Positions 34,253 through 42,943 are shown, counted from the first letter of the stretch. The stretch is 64,000 nucleotides of DNA from Candidatus Zymogenaceae bacterium (GCA_016933535.1 JAFGAS010000035.1:62001-126000); one strand, 5' to 3'. The notes: generated from the letters alone by a model not told the origin. Translations and numbers: made by a program.

Positions 34253-34738
34253 ATGGGTGGATTGATAAGAGTAGTCTCCCTTTTTCTCCTATCAACGGGT
34301 ATCATGATTCTCGCGATGGCGTGCTGTGGCGAGCCGAGGGATACCGAAGAGTATCTGGAGTTTAGCAGCGGCGGAGAGTATCATCCGTCGGGATGCGGCC
34401 AATGGCGCATAAAGCTCTGCGGCGACGGGTCGCTGATAGTCTCTCACACCGTTGGGGGCAGGGTGAAATCGTCGGACGTCTTCATGCTCACCAAATTCGA
34501 ATCAAGAAGGCTATTCAGCCTCTTCTGCGCCGCTGACATCAAGCGGATGAAATCGTCGGTTCGCCCGGGAGTTCCCGACGAGGTTCGATACTCGTTTGGC
34601 CTCAAAGACGGGTCGGGCACCTGCAACAAATCGGTTTGGATCAACGACGCCCGGGAAAACCCCGCGATCGAGGATCTCGTCGCCTACCTCGAAACGATCG
34701 TTGAAAAGTATACCGGCGAAAAGCCGGTGATGAGGTAA
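34253..34738 (+). CDS. Hypothetical lipoprotein
   Basis: 161 residues. The signal peptide (LIRVVSLFLLSTGIMILAMACC) has lipobox LAMAC. The mature part, about 135 residues, begins with a short acidic stretch and then beta-rich sequence (GQWRIKLCGDGSLIVSHTVGG), two or three further Cys, and a C-terminal helix (NPAIEDLVAYLETIVEKYTG). The pattern, with DVFMLTKFESRRLFSLFCAADI and a final run of helix, resembles small DUF lipoproteins with a jelly-like beta core. I recognise no family. ATG 34253 has GAGAAG upstream; the frame is open to GTG 34241. Confidence 0.7.
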   Translation: MGGLIRVVSLFLLSTGIMILAMACCGEPRDTEEYLEFSSGGEYHPSGCGQWRIKLCGDGSLIVSHTVGGRVKSSDVFMLTKFESRRLFSLFCAADIKRMKSSVRPGVPDEVRYSFGLKDGSGTCNKSVWINDARENPAIEDLVAYLETIVEKYTGEKPVMR

Positions 34739-34891
34739 AGGGCCCGCGGGCCGGCAGCCCTGATGACCTCAGACTGAGGTAGGGTGGGTGTCTGCGGGGA
34801 GAAATGTCGAAAATCGTGCAAGGTGAATGCTCATAAGACCCCTGGATACAGTCCGGGTGCTTTGGCGGTCGTGACATCCTTTTGGAGCTGA

Positions 34892-35434
34892 TCATAAGAG
34901 ACTCGTGAGGGTGTCGTCCCATCCGAACGCCAGATCATGGACCCGCTTGTTTCCGATCATGGCCTGCCGCCGTCCAACGATCCGCCCGCCCAGACGCGGG
35001 TAAAAGGAATTGGACGCGTATCCGTCAAACGTCCACAACATCATAGACCTGACGCCCCGGGAGGCAAGGCCCCGCGCGGCCGCCCGGACAAGTTCGCGTC
35101 CCACGCCCGATGTGCGCGCGTCGGCGGCGACGTAAAGGTTATAGAGCTCCGCCGAATATTCCCCATCGAGGAGGGCCCCCTCATCGCGGTACGGCCCGCA
35201 GGTCGACAGGCCCACGACGCGTGGTGCGCAGTCTTCGGCGACAAAGGCCATTGTCTCGGGACCGCCGATAATATCTTCGTAGAAGCGTTGTTCATCGGTG
35301 ATAGATAGGGCGGCCAGGTAGTCGTCCGGGGCAAAGCCCCGATAGTCGCTGCGCCAGGTAGCTATGTGCACATGGGCCATGGCCGGGGCATCGGCAGGTC
35401 GGGCGGGTCTGATGCGGGGTTGGTTTTCGCTCAC
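34892..35434 (-). CDS. GNAT-family N-acetyltransferase
   Basis: 180 residues starting at GTG 35434, one base after the stop of the YmdB-like gene (TGAC-GTG). It has an N-terminal RIRPARPADAPAMAHVHIATWRSDYRG, and the acetyl-CoA-binding motif A AELYNLYVAADARTSGVGRELVRAA (R-x-x-G-x-G). MMLWTFDGYASNSFYPRLGGRIVG is the C-terminal strand/helix pair seen in aminoglycoside- or protein-acetylating members. The acceptor is unknown. Third gene of a tightly coupled trio with two phosphoesterase-fold genes. Confidence 0.85.
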   Translation of the reverse strand: MSENQPRIRPARPADAPAMAHVHIATWRSDYRGFAPDDYLAALSITDEQRFYEDIIGGPETMAFVAEDCAPRVVGLSTCGPYRDEGALLDGEYSAELYNLYVAADARTSGVGRELVRAAARGLASRGVRSMMLWTFDGYASNSFYPRLGGRIVGRRQAMIGNKRVHDLAFGWDDTLTSLL

Positions 35435-35435
35435 G

Positions 35436-36233
35436 TCAGGTCTCGATGATCTCGGAGATTCTCTTAATGGAAAGGGCCCAGCCCGTATCGGGGTCAACCT
35501 CGCAGAGCACGGCGTCGACGCGTGCGCGTCCCTCGGCGGTGCGCGGGAAACTCTTCATGGAGGTGGTGAACCTCTTGATCTCTCCGTCCTTCTCGAAACC
35601 GACAACGGAGTCATAGGCCCCGACCATTCCCACGTCGGTGATGGAGGCGGTTCCGGTCTTGCTGATTTGTTCGTCGGCGGTCTGGACGTGTGTTCCGGTT
35701 CCAACCAGAAGGCTGATCATTCCGTCAAGGTGATATCTCATTGCCGCCTTTTCCGCGGTGGGAACGGCAAAAAAATCCATAACGGTCACCCGGGTCCTGG
35801 CGGAAACGTCCTTGACGATATCGTGGATGATGGGAAAGGGATTATCGGGGAGAATCCTTCCGATAAAGGTGTATCCCGAAATATTGATGATGCCGACGGG
35901 GACCCTGCCTATCCCGACCTCGGTGATCAAGGTGCCTCGTCCGGGGCTTGTCCCGGGAAGATTAAAGGGACGAAGGATATCCGGGCGTTTATCTAAGACG
36001 GATTCGATATCGGCCTGGCCCCAGACGTTTTGGCCGAGCGTAATAATATCCGCGCCCGCGCCCAGCAGCTCCCCGGCGGTATCTCCGGTAAGCCCCGAGC
36101 CCTCGGTAGCGTGGTCGCCATTGACGATAATAAGCTCGGGCCTGTTGTTTTCGGCCGTAAACTTGGAGATGAATCGCGCGGCGGCGCGCCTGCCGGTCTT
36201 GCCCATGATGACGCCGAGAAAGAGGATATTCAT
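35436..36233 (-). CDS. YmdB-family (TIGR00282) metallophosphoesterase homologue, metal site degraded
   Basis: 265 residues, the usual YmdB length and full-length alignable by eye: NILFLGVIMGKTGR, LIIVNGDHATEGSG, ADIITLGQNVW, RPFNLPGTSPGRG, LDGMISLLVGTGTHVQTADEQI, ASITDVGMVGAYDSVVGF. In B. subtilis YmdB the corresponding motifs are GDVVG, NGENAA, TMGNHTWD, DFHAEATSEK and GTHTHVQTAD. Here the metal-binding Asp8 is Val, Glu39 is Asp, Asn-His is Gln-Asn, the His of DFHAE is Phe (MDFFAV), and the first His of GTHTH is Gly. It therefore probably lacks the di-iron/manganese phosphodiesterase activity. ATGA overlap with the upstream active phosphoesterase. Confidence 0.85.
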   Translation of the reverse strand: MNILFLGVIMGKTGRRAAARFISKFTAENNRPELIIVNGDHATEGSGLTGDTAGELLGAGADIITLGQNVWGQADIESVLDKRPDILRPFNLPGTSPGRGTLITEVGIGRVPVGIINISGYTFIGRILPDNPFPIIHDIVKDVSARTRVTVMDFFAVPTAEKAAMRYHLDGMISLLVGTGTHVQTADEQISKTGTASITDVGMVGAYDSVVGFEKDGEIKRFTTSMKSFPRTAEGRARVDAVLCEVDPDTGWALSIKRISEIIET

Positions 36234-37039
36234 AGTCGTTGTTCCTGCAATTGCATCGTAGATACGACAACGCGCGTTACCGTCCTGGTTTTTTTGAAAA
36301 AACCGAGATTGACGGCCGTTGTAGCGCCGATCCTCATGCTCTTTTGTTTCGGGTTGTGAACGTGGCCGAAAAAGGCGTAAGTGGGCCGATAATGGTCAAT
36401 GTAGTCCAGCAGGGCGTCGCTGGACGGCTCCTGGCGCTTTGCGATCACGTCATAGGTCAGTTCGGGGACCTTCGGCGGTATATGCGTGACGATAATATCG
36501 ACGGGTCCCAGGGAGAATATCCGTTGACGGAAGGTGTCGGCGGGGATCTCTCCGGCAAGGCCAATGGTGTGGTCCCCCTCGGGCATCCCGGAAACAAGGC
36601 CGATCGAAAGTCCTCCCGCCCTGACGATCCCCGACTCGACGATCCGGGCCTTTCCGTCGAGCTTCGCCTTCAGGATTTGAGGATAGTCATCGTTGCCGAA
36701 AAGGATATAGGTATTACCCGAGAGGCCGCGCGAAAGGCGCTCATAGCTGTCCTCGATAAGGGGGCGGACCCGCTCATAGCGGTGATGTCCCGGTGTCGAT
36801 ATTTCGCGTATACCCTCACGGACCCGGTCGAGATTTCCCCGGGCATACTCCTTGAGGCCCTCGGCCAACTCCTCCGGGGTAAACGCGTGATAGAGGATGC
36901 CCTTGGTGATATCGGTAAAATCCATGAAGTTGAGGAGATCCCCGGCAATGAAGAGAGTATCGTCGCCGGAAACGAGGTCCCGGAGGGCGTCGAACTCCCC
37001 GTGTATATCGCCCGCAAAGACGAGAGTTTGCGCGTTCAT
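36230..37039 (-). CDS. Calcineurin-like metallophosphoesterase
   Basis: 269 residues. All core motifs are present: LVFAGDIHGEFDAL (GDxHG), LFIAGDLLNF (GD), ILFGNDDYP (the GNxD/E motif), IIVTHIPPKVPE (H) and YAFFGHVHNP (GHxH). It should be a cytosolic di-metal phosphoesterase; the substrate is unknown. I place the start at ATG 37039 (MNAQTLVFAGD); the frame is open 84 codons further but that region overlaps the feoB end and lacks family similarity. Its stop overlaps the YmdB-like start by four bases (ATGA). Confidence 0.85.
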   Translation of the reverse strand: MNAQTLVFAGDIHGEFDALRDLVSGDDTLFIAGDLLNFMDFTDITKGILYHAFTPEELAEGLKEYARGNLDRVREGIREISTPGHHRYERVRPLIEDSYERLSRGLSGNTYILFGNDDYPQILKAKLDGKARIVESGIVRAGGLSIGLVSGMPEGDHTIGLAGEIPADTFRQRIFSLGPVDIIVTHIPPKVPELTYDVIAKRQEPSSDALLDYIDHYRPTYAFFGHVHNPKQKSMRIGATTAVNLGFFKKTRTVTRVVVSTMQLQEQRL

Positions 37040-37118
37040 CGTCAGTCGCTCCGTGTGGAAAAAGGCATTGTAACCTATTTTCGGCGCGGGGTACATGAAA
37101 AAAAGGAATCGATCGGTT

Positions 37119-39254
37119 TTACCCGAGACCGGCAAGGATACCGATCCGGTAGGCGATGAATGAAACGATCCACGCCAGCACAAGAGAATAGCCGACAGAA
37201 AACGACGCGATAGTGGGGGAGGTCTCCTTTTTGATAGCCGCGATTGTCGCCAGACAAGGGGTATAGAGAAGGACGAAGACCATGAAGGCATAAGCCGCCG
37301 CCGGCGTCCATCCGCCCCGAATCATCGCTTTCCCGATCGACTTTTCTTCGCCCACGCCGTACAGCACGCCGAAGGTGGAAACGACGATCTCTTTTGCGAC
37401 GAATCCGGAAAGGAGCGCCACCGACGCCTGCCACGGAAAGCCAAGGGGAACGAAGATCGGCTCAATCGAAAAACCAATTTTCTCAAGGTAGGTCATGGAA
37501 TTCGGCCGGACGTCCCCGTTGGAGACCGTCCCATCCGAAGGGGAGGGGGGAGCCGTGCTGGAGTCCCGGACGGTGATCGTCTCTACTGCCGTGGTCTTTG
37601 TGGGGGTGGGTGGGTTGCCCCGATCCGGGGCCGCGGGATAGGTGGAGAGAAACCAGATTACCACCGCCCCGAGGAGAATAACGGTCGTCATCTTTTTCAG
37701 GAACAGGGAACCTTGTTCCCACATATGTATCAGTGTCCCCCGAAGCGTCGGGAGGCGGTACGGCGGAAGCTCCATGACGAAGGGAGGATTGTCGCTTCGG
37801 AAGATCGTCTTTTTGAAGAGCCTGCCAATGACAAACGCCAGGGCGATCCCCAGGAGATATATGGAAAATATGACGTTTCCCGCATGGCGGGGGAAGAATG
37901 TTCCGGCAAGCAGGATATAGACGGGCAGCCGGGCGCTGCAGCTCACCAGGGGATTAATGAGTATGGTGATAATACGGTCCTGTTTCGATTTAAGGGTTCG
38001 GGTGGCCGCGATGGCCGGGACGTTGCACCCGAATCCCATGATCATCGGGATGAAAGACTTGCCGTGGAGGCCGAGCTTGTGCATGACCTTGTCCATGATA
38101 AAGGCGGCGCGGGCCATGTAGCCGGAGTCCTCGAAAATAGAAATGATGAAATAGAGGATGAAGATATTTGGAACGAAGACGGCCACCCCGCCGACACCGG
38201 GAACAATGCCGTCGGCCAGGAGGTTAGAGAAAACACCCGCGGGAAGGGCAGTACGGAGGAAATTGCCGAGCCAGTCGACGCCGAGAGCGATCAGGCGGGT
38301 GGGATAATGGCCGACGGTGAACGTGAGCTGAAACATCAGCCAGATAGAGAAGAAAAGTATCGGAAAACCGAGCAGACGATGGACGAGTATCGAGTCGATC
38401 CGCCTGGTTATATCGATCCGGGGCATCGTTTCCCGTCTTACCGATTCCCTGACGGCCCCTGCAACGAAACCGTAGCGCCGGTCAACGATGAGTCCCGATG
38501 GGTCGTCGTCAAAGAGGGATTCGGTTAGCTGCTTGGCGGCGGCCGCCAGATCAAGGGCCTCTGTGGCGGTGAAGGTACTTTCCCTGACTAGTGTCTGGAT
38601 CTCGGGGTCTTCCTCCAGGAGCTTGAGGGCGGTCCATCGCGAGGGATGTGTGGCGGAGAAGGCCGCGTCTTTTTCGAGCACGGATTGAATCGTTTCTAGC
38701 TGCTGTTCAATCTCCTTGACGTGACGAACCTCGATGTGCCGCCGGGACGGTTCGGTTTGGTGGGCGGTGTCCACCACGGCCTGGAGCAGATCGTCCAGTC
38801 CCTTGCCCGTCGTCCCTACCAGCGGGACAATCCGGGCGTTGAAAAGTTCCGAGAGGTGGTCTGTATCGATGATCAATCCGGCGTCGTGGGCGATATCCAT
38901 CATGGAGAAGGCAAGAACGAGTTTGGTGTCCAACTCGATCAGTTGGGTGGTGAGGTAAAGATTACGATCCAGGTTGGACGCGTCCACGACGTTTATGACG
39001 ACGTCCGGCTTCTGATTGAGGATGTAATTGCGGGCGATAATCTCTTCGATGGAATATGCCGTAAGGCTGTAGGTTCCCGGCAGGTCGATAAGGTGTATCG
39101 TATACCCTTTGAAGTTGACGGTGCCTTCCTTCTTATCGACGGTTACGCCGCCCCAATTGCCGACCTTTTGGCGGGAACCGGTCAAGCGATTGAAGATGGT
39201 GGTCTTACCCGCGTTTGGATTTCCCGCTAAGGCGACCGTTATTTCGTGTGCCAT
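37119..39254 (-). CDS. feoB: Ferrous iron transporter FeoB
   Basis: 711 residues. The N-terminal G domain has G1 GNPNAGKT, switch region NWGGVTVDKKEG, G3 DLPGTYSLTAYS and G4-like VVDASNLDRN. The guanine-dissociation-inhibitor region is at about 150-265. The membrane part has two Gate domains and the FeoB C region, including MIMGFGCNVPAIAATRTL and VALLSGFVAKEIVVSTFGVLYG. A Pro/Thr-rich loop (about 545-590, PPTPTKTTAVETITV) sits between late helices. It imports Fe2+ across the inner membrane. The start overlaps feoA by 16 bp; no feoC is seen. Confidence 0.97.
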   Translation of the reverse strand: MAHEITVALAGNPNAGKTTIFNRLTGSRQKVGNWGGVTVDKKEGTVNFKGYTIHLIDLPGTYSLTAYSIEEIIARNYILNQKPDVVINVVDASNLDRNLYLTTQLIELDTKLVLAFSMMDIAHDAGLIIDTDHLSELFNARIVPLVGTTGKGLDDLLQAVVDTAHQTEPSRRHIEVRHVKEIEQQLETIQSVLEKDAAFSATHPSRWTALKLLEEDPEIQTLVRESTFTATEALDLAAAAKQLTESLFDDDPSGLIVDRRYGFVAGAVRESVRRETMPRIDITRRIDSILVHRLLGFPILFFSIWLMFQLTFTVGHYPTRLIALGVDWLGNFLRTALPAGVFSNLLADGIVPGVGGVAVFVPNIFILYFIISIFEDSGYMARAAFIMDKVMHKLGLHGKSFIPMIMGFGCNVPAIAATRTLKSKQDRIITILINPLVSCSARLPVYILLAGTFFPRHAGNVIFSIYLLGIALAFVIGRLFKKTIFRSDNPPFVMELPPYRLPTLRGTLIHMWEQGSLFLKKMTTVILLGAVVIWFLSTYPAAPDRGNPPTPTKTTAVETITVRDSSTAPPSPSDGTVSNGDVRPNSMTYLEKIGFSIEPIFVPLGFPWQASVALLSGFVAKEIVVSTFGVLYGVGEEKSIGKAMIRGGWTPAAAYAFMVFVLLYTPCLATIAAIKKETSPTIASFSVGYSLVLAWIVSFIAYRIGILAGLG

Positions 39255-39538
39255 CCGCGCCTGCGTCTCCTTTGTCCCATCCGGCCGGTAAAGGCGGCTC
39301 CGTCACCTTCGGCGGAGGGCAATACCACGTCGACGAACGCCGCGTCCTCCCGACGGAGGCTCACATGATAATGCTTGATGACGAATTCCACCGGGTCTCT
39401 GAGGGGTGCATATCGCTGGACGAAGACCGTTTCTCCGGGGACGAAGCCCATCTCCATAAGCCTCCTCCTGAAAGGACCGGAGCCCCTGACCCGGACGATT
39501 TGCGCCGTCTGCCCCTCTTCAATATCTCTGAGCGTCAT
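39239..39538 (-). CDS. feoA: Ferrous iron transport protein FeoA
   Basis: 99 residues, an SH3-like FeoA domain: LRDIEEGQTAQIVRVRGSGPFRRRLMEMGFVPG is the signature, followed by APLRDPVEFVIKHYHVSLRREDAAFV. It ends in an unusual Arg-rich tail (RMGQRRRRRGWHTK), in the part that overlaps feoB. It is a cytosolic partner of FeoB. It is first in the operon, controlled by the promoter-operator at 39587-39633. Confidence 0.95.
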   Translation of the reverse strand: MTLRDIEEGQTAQIVRVRGSGPFRRRLMEMGFVPGETVFVQRYAPLRDPVEFVIKHYHVSLRREDAAFVDVVLPSAEGDGAAFTGRMGQRRRRRGWHTK

Positions 39539-39586
39539 GTCTGCAGCCGATTCGATAGGGTGATAAAATAAGACATGCCATATAAA

Positions 39587-39633
39587 ATTAGTTGTACCTA
39601 ACTAATAGTATATTCATCTACGCGTTTTGTCAA
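39587..39633 (-). promoter_or_regulatory. feoAB promoter with overlapping DtxR-type operator
   Basis: On the minus strand TTGACA (39633-39628), a 17-bp spacer and TACTAT (39610-39605). Overlapping the -10 box and start site is the palindrome ATTAGTT-N6-AACTAAT (39587-39606), of the TTAG...CTAA type bound by DtxR/IdeR/MntR-family metalloregulators. Iron-bound repressor there would block transcription. Confidence 0.75.
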
Positions 39634-39730
39634 GGTCATTTTACATCGGTCCGGACCATTTACGCCGTTACGCTCTACTTAACCACGGTCGTTCTTGACA
39701 ACACCCGATGGGTCGGCTACAATGAGCGTC

Positions 39731-40447
39731 ATGAAACGATTCATGTTCGTTGCCGATGATTTTGGTATTTCCAAGGAGGCAAACAGTGCGATTGAGCTGG
39801 CCCACCGGGCGGGCGTGGTCAAGCTCGTGTCTATTATGGTATCGGAACGTGCGGCCGGCGATGCGGTGGCGACGGCCCGGAAGAATCCGGACATGATTGT
39901 TGGCCTTCACCTTCAGGTCGACAATCTGATTGGAGTCGACCCCGCCGTTTGGGCGGGAGCGCGATGTCCGGATCTATTGAACCGCATCAAGAGGCCGGAA
40001 CTCGGTCAAGAGATTAGAAACGAATGCGAACGACAGATACAGACCTATCTCTCTCACGGCTTTACCCCGACTTTTCTTAACAGCCACTTCAGCGTCCACG
40101 CGATCCCGGCGCTTTTTGATATCTTCGTTGATCTTGCCGAAACGCACGGATTTGAATTTATGCGCTTCTCACGCAATGATGCGCTCCTGGACCATCCCGA
40201 TCTGATGATTTCCGACAAAGACCTTAAGAAGATGGCGGACAAATTGGCCGATCGGGGTATCGATCACGCCGATTGGTATAGACCGACGTTCTGCTATTTC
40301 TATCCGCCCGAGCTCTCCGCGGGAGTGACGGAGATCGCGTTTCATCCGGCATGGCAGGATTCCGAAATCGGTTATCTCGATCTGGCCAGGCTCCTCTCAT
40401 GGGGAAGTATCATGCAATCGGCGGGCGCCAAACCGGCCGTCATCTGA
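39731..40447 (+). CDS. ChbG/HpnK (YdjC) family carbohydrate deacetylase
   Basis: 238 residues. The metal motif ADDFG (residues 7-11) is at the N-terminus, followed by MIVGLHLQVD and NSHFSVHAIP, which supply the histidines of the catalytic site, and a C-terminal EIAFHPAW. The family removes N-acetyl groups from chitooligosaccharides or hopanoid-linked sugars. ATG 39731 gives the standard family start (MKRFMFVADDFG); ATG 39722 is also possible. Divergent from feoA; the zincin gene follows after 6 bp. Confidence 0.85.
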   Translation: MKRFMFVADDFGISKEANSAIELAHRAGVVKLVSIMVSERAAGDAVATARKNPDMIVGLHLQVDNLIGVDPAVWAGARCPDLLNRIKRPELGQEIRNECERQIQTYLSHGFTPTFLNSHFSVHAIPALFDIFVDLAETHGFEFMRFSRNDALLDHPDLMISDKDLKKMADKLADRGIDHADWYRPTFCYFYPPELSAGVTEIAFHPAWQDSEIGYLDLARLLSWGSIMQSAGAKPAVI

Positions 40448-40453
40448 GACCAA

Positions 40454-40825
40454 ATGAATACATCGACACGGATATTCGAAGATTATGTGAAACAGGCCCT
40501 CACGCTGCTTCCGGATGAGTTTCGGGAACGTATGGATAACATCGTTATCTCCGTGGAGCCGTATCCCACCCGGGAAGACCTTAGATCGGTGGGTGTGAGC
40601 AACAAACGGCACCTCCTCGGAATTTTCCGGGGTATTCCCTTTAATACGGTCAGCCCCTTCTATTCCGGCCCGGTAATGCCGTCGGAAATCGTCCTGTTTC
40701 AGAAGAACATCGAGGCCGTCGCCGAGACCCGGGAAGACCTTATCGATCAGATCCGCATTACGCTCCTGCACGAAATCGGTCACTATTTCGGTATGAGCGA
40801 AGAGGACCTCAAACACTTTCATTGA
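40454..40825 (+). CDS. Zincin-like metallopeptidase (PF06262-type)
   Basis: 123 residues. The C-terminal motif LLHEIGHYFGMSEEDL is the minimal zincin HExxHxxGxxEE typical of this short family. The N-terminal part (FEDYVKQALTLLPDEFRERMDNIVISVEPYP) and GIFRGIPFNTVSPFYSGPVMPSEIVLFQKNIE also fit the family. It is cytosolic, without a signal peptide. The physiological substrate is unknown; activity of the family is poorly established. Likely co-transcribed with the YdjC-type gene. Confidence 0.88.
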   Translation: MNTSTRIFEDYVKQALTLLPDEFRERMDNIVISVEPYPTREDLRSVGVSNKRHLLGIFRGIPFNTVSPFYSGPVMPSEIVLFQKNIEAVAETREDLIDQIRITLLHEIGHYFGMSEEDLKHFH

Positions 40826-40958
40826 TTGCCCGGCGACAGATACGACGAATAACGGCGAGAGGGCGACAGCGGGTACCATTCGGCGCAGCGCGGTGTTCGG
40901 GATTCTCTTTATCATCGGTATCCTTGTCTTCATCGGATCGATATTTTCTTCGGGATAG

Positions 40959-41291
40959 GTGGGGGGGGGCGGCCCGGCGAATGACCCCTTGGTTACGGAT
41001 GATATCGGGTATACCGAGATCGCCGCGGACGATATCCTTGTCACGATAATATGTCCCATGGGAGAAACGACGGGCATATCGCTGGACGCGGTCATCGGGG
41101 ACGGTACGCGATACGGAAAGATGGATAATCTGATGTCGAGGGGATTGACTGCAGACGAGTGTGCCGATCGCATCGTCAGGGCCGTTGCCGCCGGGAAACA
41201 AGAAATCATCATCGGCAAGGGACTTATCAAATACTCCGCATATGTTCGCCGCTTTTTCCGCGTATCTACTCACGGCTTATCAGAAGAATGA
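40959..41291 (+). pseudogene. C-terminal remnant of a short-chain dehydrogenase/reductase
   Basis: Residues 25-110 of this frame look like the last third of an SDR of the DHRS7 type: DDILVTIICPMGETTGISLDAVIGDG, MDNLMSRGLTADECADRIVRAV and KGLIKYSAYVRRFF. The NAD-binding half and the catalytic YxxxK are missing. The same frame continues upstream of an amber stop (TAG 40956-40958) into a hydrophobic stretch (SAVFGILFIIGILVFIGSIF) unlike any SDR. A G9 run at 40961-40969 marks the junction. I read it as a truncated relic; a new small fusion is less likely. Confidence 0.55.
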
Positions 41292-41398
41292 AGGTAACCT
41301 GATACCGAGGCCGACGTAATCCGCCTGGTCTTTCGGGTCCGGAGATCTCGGGTAGAGCATGTCATTCGCCCGGAAAAGGAAAGGTGCCGTGTAGGTAT

Positions 41399-42146
41399 AT
41401 GGATGAAAAACTGATTATCTTGATGGGCATCGTATTGCTCTCGTTCACGTCGCAGGCCCTGTCGGGTTTCGGCAGCATCATCATCGCGGTGGCGCTGGGA
41501 TCCAATGTCTATCCGATCAAGACCCTCCTGCCGATCCTGGTGCCGCTGGACGTAATAATAAACGGGTACCTCGTGACGCGGTATCGCTCGAAGGTGGACG
41601 TACCGTTGATTGTCAAGAAGATATTTCCGTCGATGGGCATGGGATTTGTCGCCGGGGTGATCCTCTTCAGCCTCCTGGAAGGCTCCACATTAAAGGGGAT
41701 GTTCGGCGTCTTCGTGGTCATCATGTCGGTCCGCGAGCTGTTTCTGACCGTGCGGCGCTCCGAAACTAGGGAAATCTCGCCGATAACGCAGGCCGCTTAC
41801 CTGGCCCTGGGGGGGGGTCATACAGGGGGTATTTGCCTCGGGGGGACCGCCGGTGGTATACGCGGTCAGCCGGTCCATCCGGGACAAGACCGTTTTCCGA
41901 AGCACGCTGGCGGCGGTCTGGCTTTCGATCAATTCCGTGCTTATCGCGACCTACGTGATAACGCATCGGATGACGGTCGAAACAATAAAGCATTCGGCAG
42001 TGATGCTGCCGATGGTGGTGTTGGGGATCGTCATCGGTGAGGTGCTGCACCGGTACATAAACGAGAAACATTTCAGGATCGCTATATTCTGTATCCTGAT
42101 CGTCGCGGGTCTCTCGATTCTGTTTCAATTGATGAGGGGGATATAA
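41399..42146 (+). pseudogene. TauE/SafE-family anion exporter, frameshifted at a G9 run
   Basis: The first frame encodes TSQALSGFGSIIIAVALGSNVYPIKTLLPILVPLDV and further helices up to QAAYLALGG, then reaches G9 at 41809-41817. With one G fewer the protein would continue GVIQGVFASGGPPVVYAVS, the second TauE repeat, which is present in the next frame to 42146 (IRDKTVFRSTLAAVWLSINSVLI ... LSILFQLMRGI). As written, the first frame instead runs on to a false end at 42040. The rejoined product would be about 248 residues with eight helices, full length for the family. Either a real inactivating or phase-variable slip, or a homopolymer error. Confidence 0.8.
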
Positions 42147-42203
42147 ATCGAGGCCGAATACGACGGGATGAGGATGGCGCTGAAGAAATGAGAATCATAA
42201 AAA

Positions 42204-42943
42204 CTAAAGAAGGCAGTACCGGCTATCGGGCTTTCCGATGTCCGGCATCTCGCTGTAGATCCTTCCGTCCAGCATCCGTCCTGATTTCTTCTTATTGGTT
42301 CCGCCCCACTGTTTGAAGAAGAAGGCAACACCTGCGCTTTCGCATTGATCCCGCACATCGATGACCCATTTTTTTTTCATGGGCCTGGCCTTTGGGCCCG
42401 ACTCCCCGCCGACGACGACCCAGTCGATACCGGTGAGGTTAAGGGAAGGGATGGACGAAAGGAGCGGTTCCAGGGAAAGGAATCGTACGGAAGCACCGGT
42501 CTTTCTCAGTTCGTCGATTCGGAAGGTGTAGTCGGTGTGCTCTACGGTAACTCCCGTCCAGACGTTTTTGGGCCAGGGCAAAGTTTGGCTCAGTTCAGCA
42601 AGACGAGTCGATCGCTTCGTGGGAGTTGAAAGACATGATGGTCAGCTCGAGCCATAACGGAAAAGACTCTTTGAATGAAATCAAGAGGAATCTCATCGTG
42701 AAAAAGATCACCCATCGAATTGACGAAGATCATGCGCGGTTTCTTCCACGAGAGGGGAAGACAGAGGGTGTCGGGATGGGTCGTGGGGGCAAAGCCGTTT
42801 CGGTACTTCGGTTGCCCCATCTCTTTGAGGCGAAGCGCCATCCGTTCGGCGTAGCAGTGGGCGCAGCCGAGGCTCGTTTTCGTACAGCCGGTGACGGGGT
42901 TCCAGCTTGATGATGTCCATTCGATTTTTGAGTTATGGGACAA
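42204..42943 (-). pseudogene. DUF5131 (phage Gp37/Gp68-like) family gene, single-base frameshift
   Basis: The 5' part encodes [16 protein letters not shown] and the Cys cluster [18 protein letters not shown], then [18 protein letters not shown] and ADHHVFQL. The frame then breaks. In the next frame [21 protein letters not shown] and GVTVEHTDYTFRIDELR ... SLEPLLSSIPSLNLTGIDWVVVGGESG continue the protein to 42204. Restoring one base near 42635 would make about 245 residues, the normal length. The family has radical-SAM-like cysteines and is common in phages and mobile islands. The start is probably a TTG. Here it is broken in this sequence. Confidence 0.8.

Noticed and set aside
36239-37159. 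306-codon open frame antisense to the metallophosphoesterase
   Set aside because: The opposite strand has complete catalytic motifs; this one has none.
37713-38528. 271-codon open frame antisense to feoB
   Set aside because: Shadow of feoB; highly charged nonsense sequence.
40397-41230. 277-codon minus-strand frame across the zincin gene and SDR remnant
   Set aside because: Opposite a zincin with HEIGHYFG and an SDR-like tail; its own sequence has no domain features.
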